The notes under the pieces were generated by a model. It was not told where the DNA came from. It did no database searches and saw only the letters and a program-made list of their open reading frames with translations. The position numbers and the translations under genes are program-made. A DNA stretch of 6,111 nt from Candidatus Omnitrophota bacterium (lineage in GTDB: Bacteria > Omnitrophota > Gorgyraeia > Gygaellales > Profunditerraquicolaceae), in the NCBI GenBank assembly GCA_028716305.1, contig JAQUQA010000076.1:1-6111 (forward strand), given 5' to 3'. Below, one piece after another: positions 5,320 through 6,111 of this stretch. Numbering within the stretch: position 1 is the stretch's first letter; each line of letters begins with the position of its first letter.

Positions 5320-6030
5320 ATGACGGAAATACGCGGAAGGTTTAGGGAAAAGATAACCAGGGTCCCGGGAGTGGCAAGCTTTCGTTTTTCTCTGCCACAG
5401 AGGGTTGATTTTCTCCCGGGCCAGTTCCTCCAGGTCATCTTTGACCAGGCGGTGCGCGGGAACAAGGAGCTCAACAAGTATCTTTCGATATCCTCTTCCC
5501 CACAAAAGGAATACCTTGAGGTAACCAAAAGGCTCAGCGATTCCGCTTTTTCGCGGAGCCTTGATCAGCTTCAAAGCGGAGAGGAAGTTTTACTGAAGCT
5601 CCCCATGGGAGAGTGCGTTTTTAAAGACGATTATAAGAGCGTGACTTTCCTGATCGGGGGTATCGGGATCACGCCGGTGATCTCGATCATCGAATATATC
5701 GCAGACAATAATCTGGCTACCGAGGTCAATCTTTTCTATTCTAACCGCACGGAAAAAGATATCGCTTTCAGGGGTGAACTTGACCGCTGGCGGCAGGAGC
5801 ACAGGAACATAAACATTTTTTACACGGTTACGGATTGCCAGCCGCAGGATTCCGCCTGCGGCTATGGTTTTATAGACGAACCCATGCTGAAGGAAAAGGT
5901 CTGTGACTTAAGCGATAAAATAGTTTATATCTTTGGCCCCCCAAAAATGGTCGATGCGATGTACCGCATCGCGCTGGGGTTGGCTTGTAAGAAAGAAAAT
6001 CTCAAAATAGAACGTTTCATCGGCTACTAA
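5320..6030 (+). CDS. FAD/NAD(P)H-dependent ferredoxin-reductase-type oxidoreductase
   Basis: A 236-residue soluble flavoprotein of the ferredoxin-NADP reductase superfamily. The FAD domain covers about residues 1-102, with PGQF (33-36), the flavin-binding KYLSISSSP (53-61) replacing the usual R-x-Y-S signature, and PMGE (95-98) near the isoalloxazine or phosphate loop. The NAD(P) domain follows with GGIGITP (113-119), the FYSNRTEKDI segment (139-148), GPPKM (206-210), and an aromatic C-terminus (Phe 233, Tyr 236). It has no [2Fe-2S] domain, unlike the enterobacterial Hcp reductase Hcr. By position after hcp and a ferredoxin-like gene it is a good candidate for moving electrons from NAD(P)H to the ferredoxin-like protein or directly to Hcp. 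It could instead serve the RnfD-like membrane protein. A start at 5320 is supported by AGAGG at 5309-5313. The superfamily is firm; the partner is inferred. Confidence 0.92.
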   Translation: MTEIRGRFREKITRVPGVASFRFSLPQRVDFLPGQFLQVIFDQAVRGNKELNKYLSISSSPQKEYLEVTKRLSDSAFSRSLDQLQSGEEVLLKLPMGECVFKDDYKSVTFLIGGIGITPVISIIEYIADNNLATEVNLFYSNRTEKDIAFRGELDRWRQEHRNINIFYTVTDCQPQDSACGYGFIDEPMLKEKVCDLSDKIVYIFGPPKMVDAMYRIALGLACKKENLKIERFIGY

Positions 6031-6041
6031 AAAGGAGGAGG
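6031..6041 (+). promoter_or_regulatory. Ribosome binding site of the downstream small ORF
   Basis: AAAGGAGGAGG follows directly on the stop of the flavoprotein gene. The first AGGAGG core (6033-6038) is 4 bases from the ATG at 6043. It supports a real gene start here. Confidence 0.75.
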
Positions 6042-6042
6042 T

Positions 6043-6111
6043 ATGTCCAGAATGATGGGGGTATGTGCGGTTGTTCCGGCTATGTTTTTATTGGCGCTGA
6101 GTTTCTTTGTT
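6043..6111 (+). CDS. Small membrane or exported protein, N-terminus only (3' end outside window)
   Basis: The first 23 codons are visible. After MSRMMG the residues are almost all hydrophobic (VCAVVPAMFLLALSFFV), either a first membrane helix or a signal peptide. The start is 12 bases after the flavoprotein stop behind a very strong ribosome binding site, so it is probably in the same operon. The function cannot be determined from this fragment. A membrane partner for the flavoprotein is one possibility. Confidence 0.6.
   Translation, partial: MSRMMGVCAVVPAMFLLALSFFV

Noticed and set aside
1..6111. CRISPR arrays, insertion sequences, tRNA or rRNA genes
   Set aside because: No regularly spaced repeats, transposase-like ORFs, terminal inverted repeats or recognisable structural RNA sequence were seen on either strand.

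Overview
The window comes from a bacterium with an anaerobic or microaerophilic lifestyle. The indicators are a short (class III) hybrid cluster protein, a two-cluster ferredoxin-type protein, an RnfD-like membrane protein and a desulfoferrodoxin-like exported protein. Base composition looks balanced, ribosome binding sites are strong (AGGAGG type), and genes are tightly packed on the + strand. From memory, the Rrf2 regulator, the small RnfD-like protein and the exported protein resemble proteins from uncultured anaerobes such as Omnitrophota. That assignment is an impression, not a demonstrated result.

Left block (1-2163): the C-terminal two thirds of a Cu(I)-exporting P1B-ATPase (CopA) is followed by a compact RnfD/NqrB-like integral membrane protein. 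Next comes a small secreted protein whose His/His/His/Cys pattern resembles the superoxide-reductase (desulfoferrodoxin) iron site but lacks the last His. Gaps are 27 and 12 bases, so the three are probably co-transcribed.

Control region (2164-2370): there is a clear sigma70-type promoter (TTGACA, 16 bases, TATCAT). A 25-base near-perfect palindrome overlaps it, as expected for an operator. The inferred transcript starts almost at a strong ribosome binding site that serves an unrecognised 27-codon ORF. Mutually exclusive short hairpins can form in and after that ORF.

Right block (2371-6111): rrf2-type Fe-S regulator, two-[4Fe-4S] ferredoxin-like protein (FrdX-like), a 71-residue cysteine-rich zinc-ribbon protein, class III hcp, a 172-base gap without a recognised gene, an FAD/NAD(P)H oxidoreductase, and the first 23 codons of a small membrane or exported protein. 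The first three genes overlap and the others lie close together. The simplest reading is a nitrosative or redox stress operon. In this reading the Rrf2 protein senses NO or redox state through its three cysteines and controls the palindromic operator, Hcp reduces NO or hydroxylamine, and the ferredoxin-like protein and flavoprotein supply electrons. The RnfD-like and desulfoferrodoxin-like proteins next door may form a related membrane or extracytoplasmic redox module. The least described parts are the 27-aa ORF, the modified desulfoferrodoxin-like protein, and the RnfD-like protein without other Rnf subunits in view.
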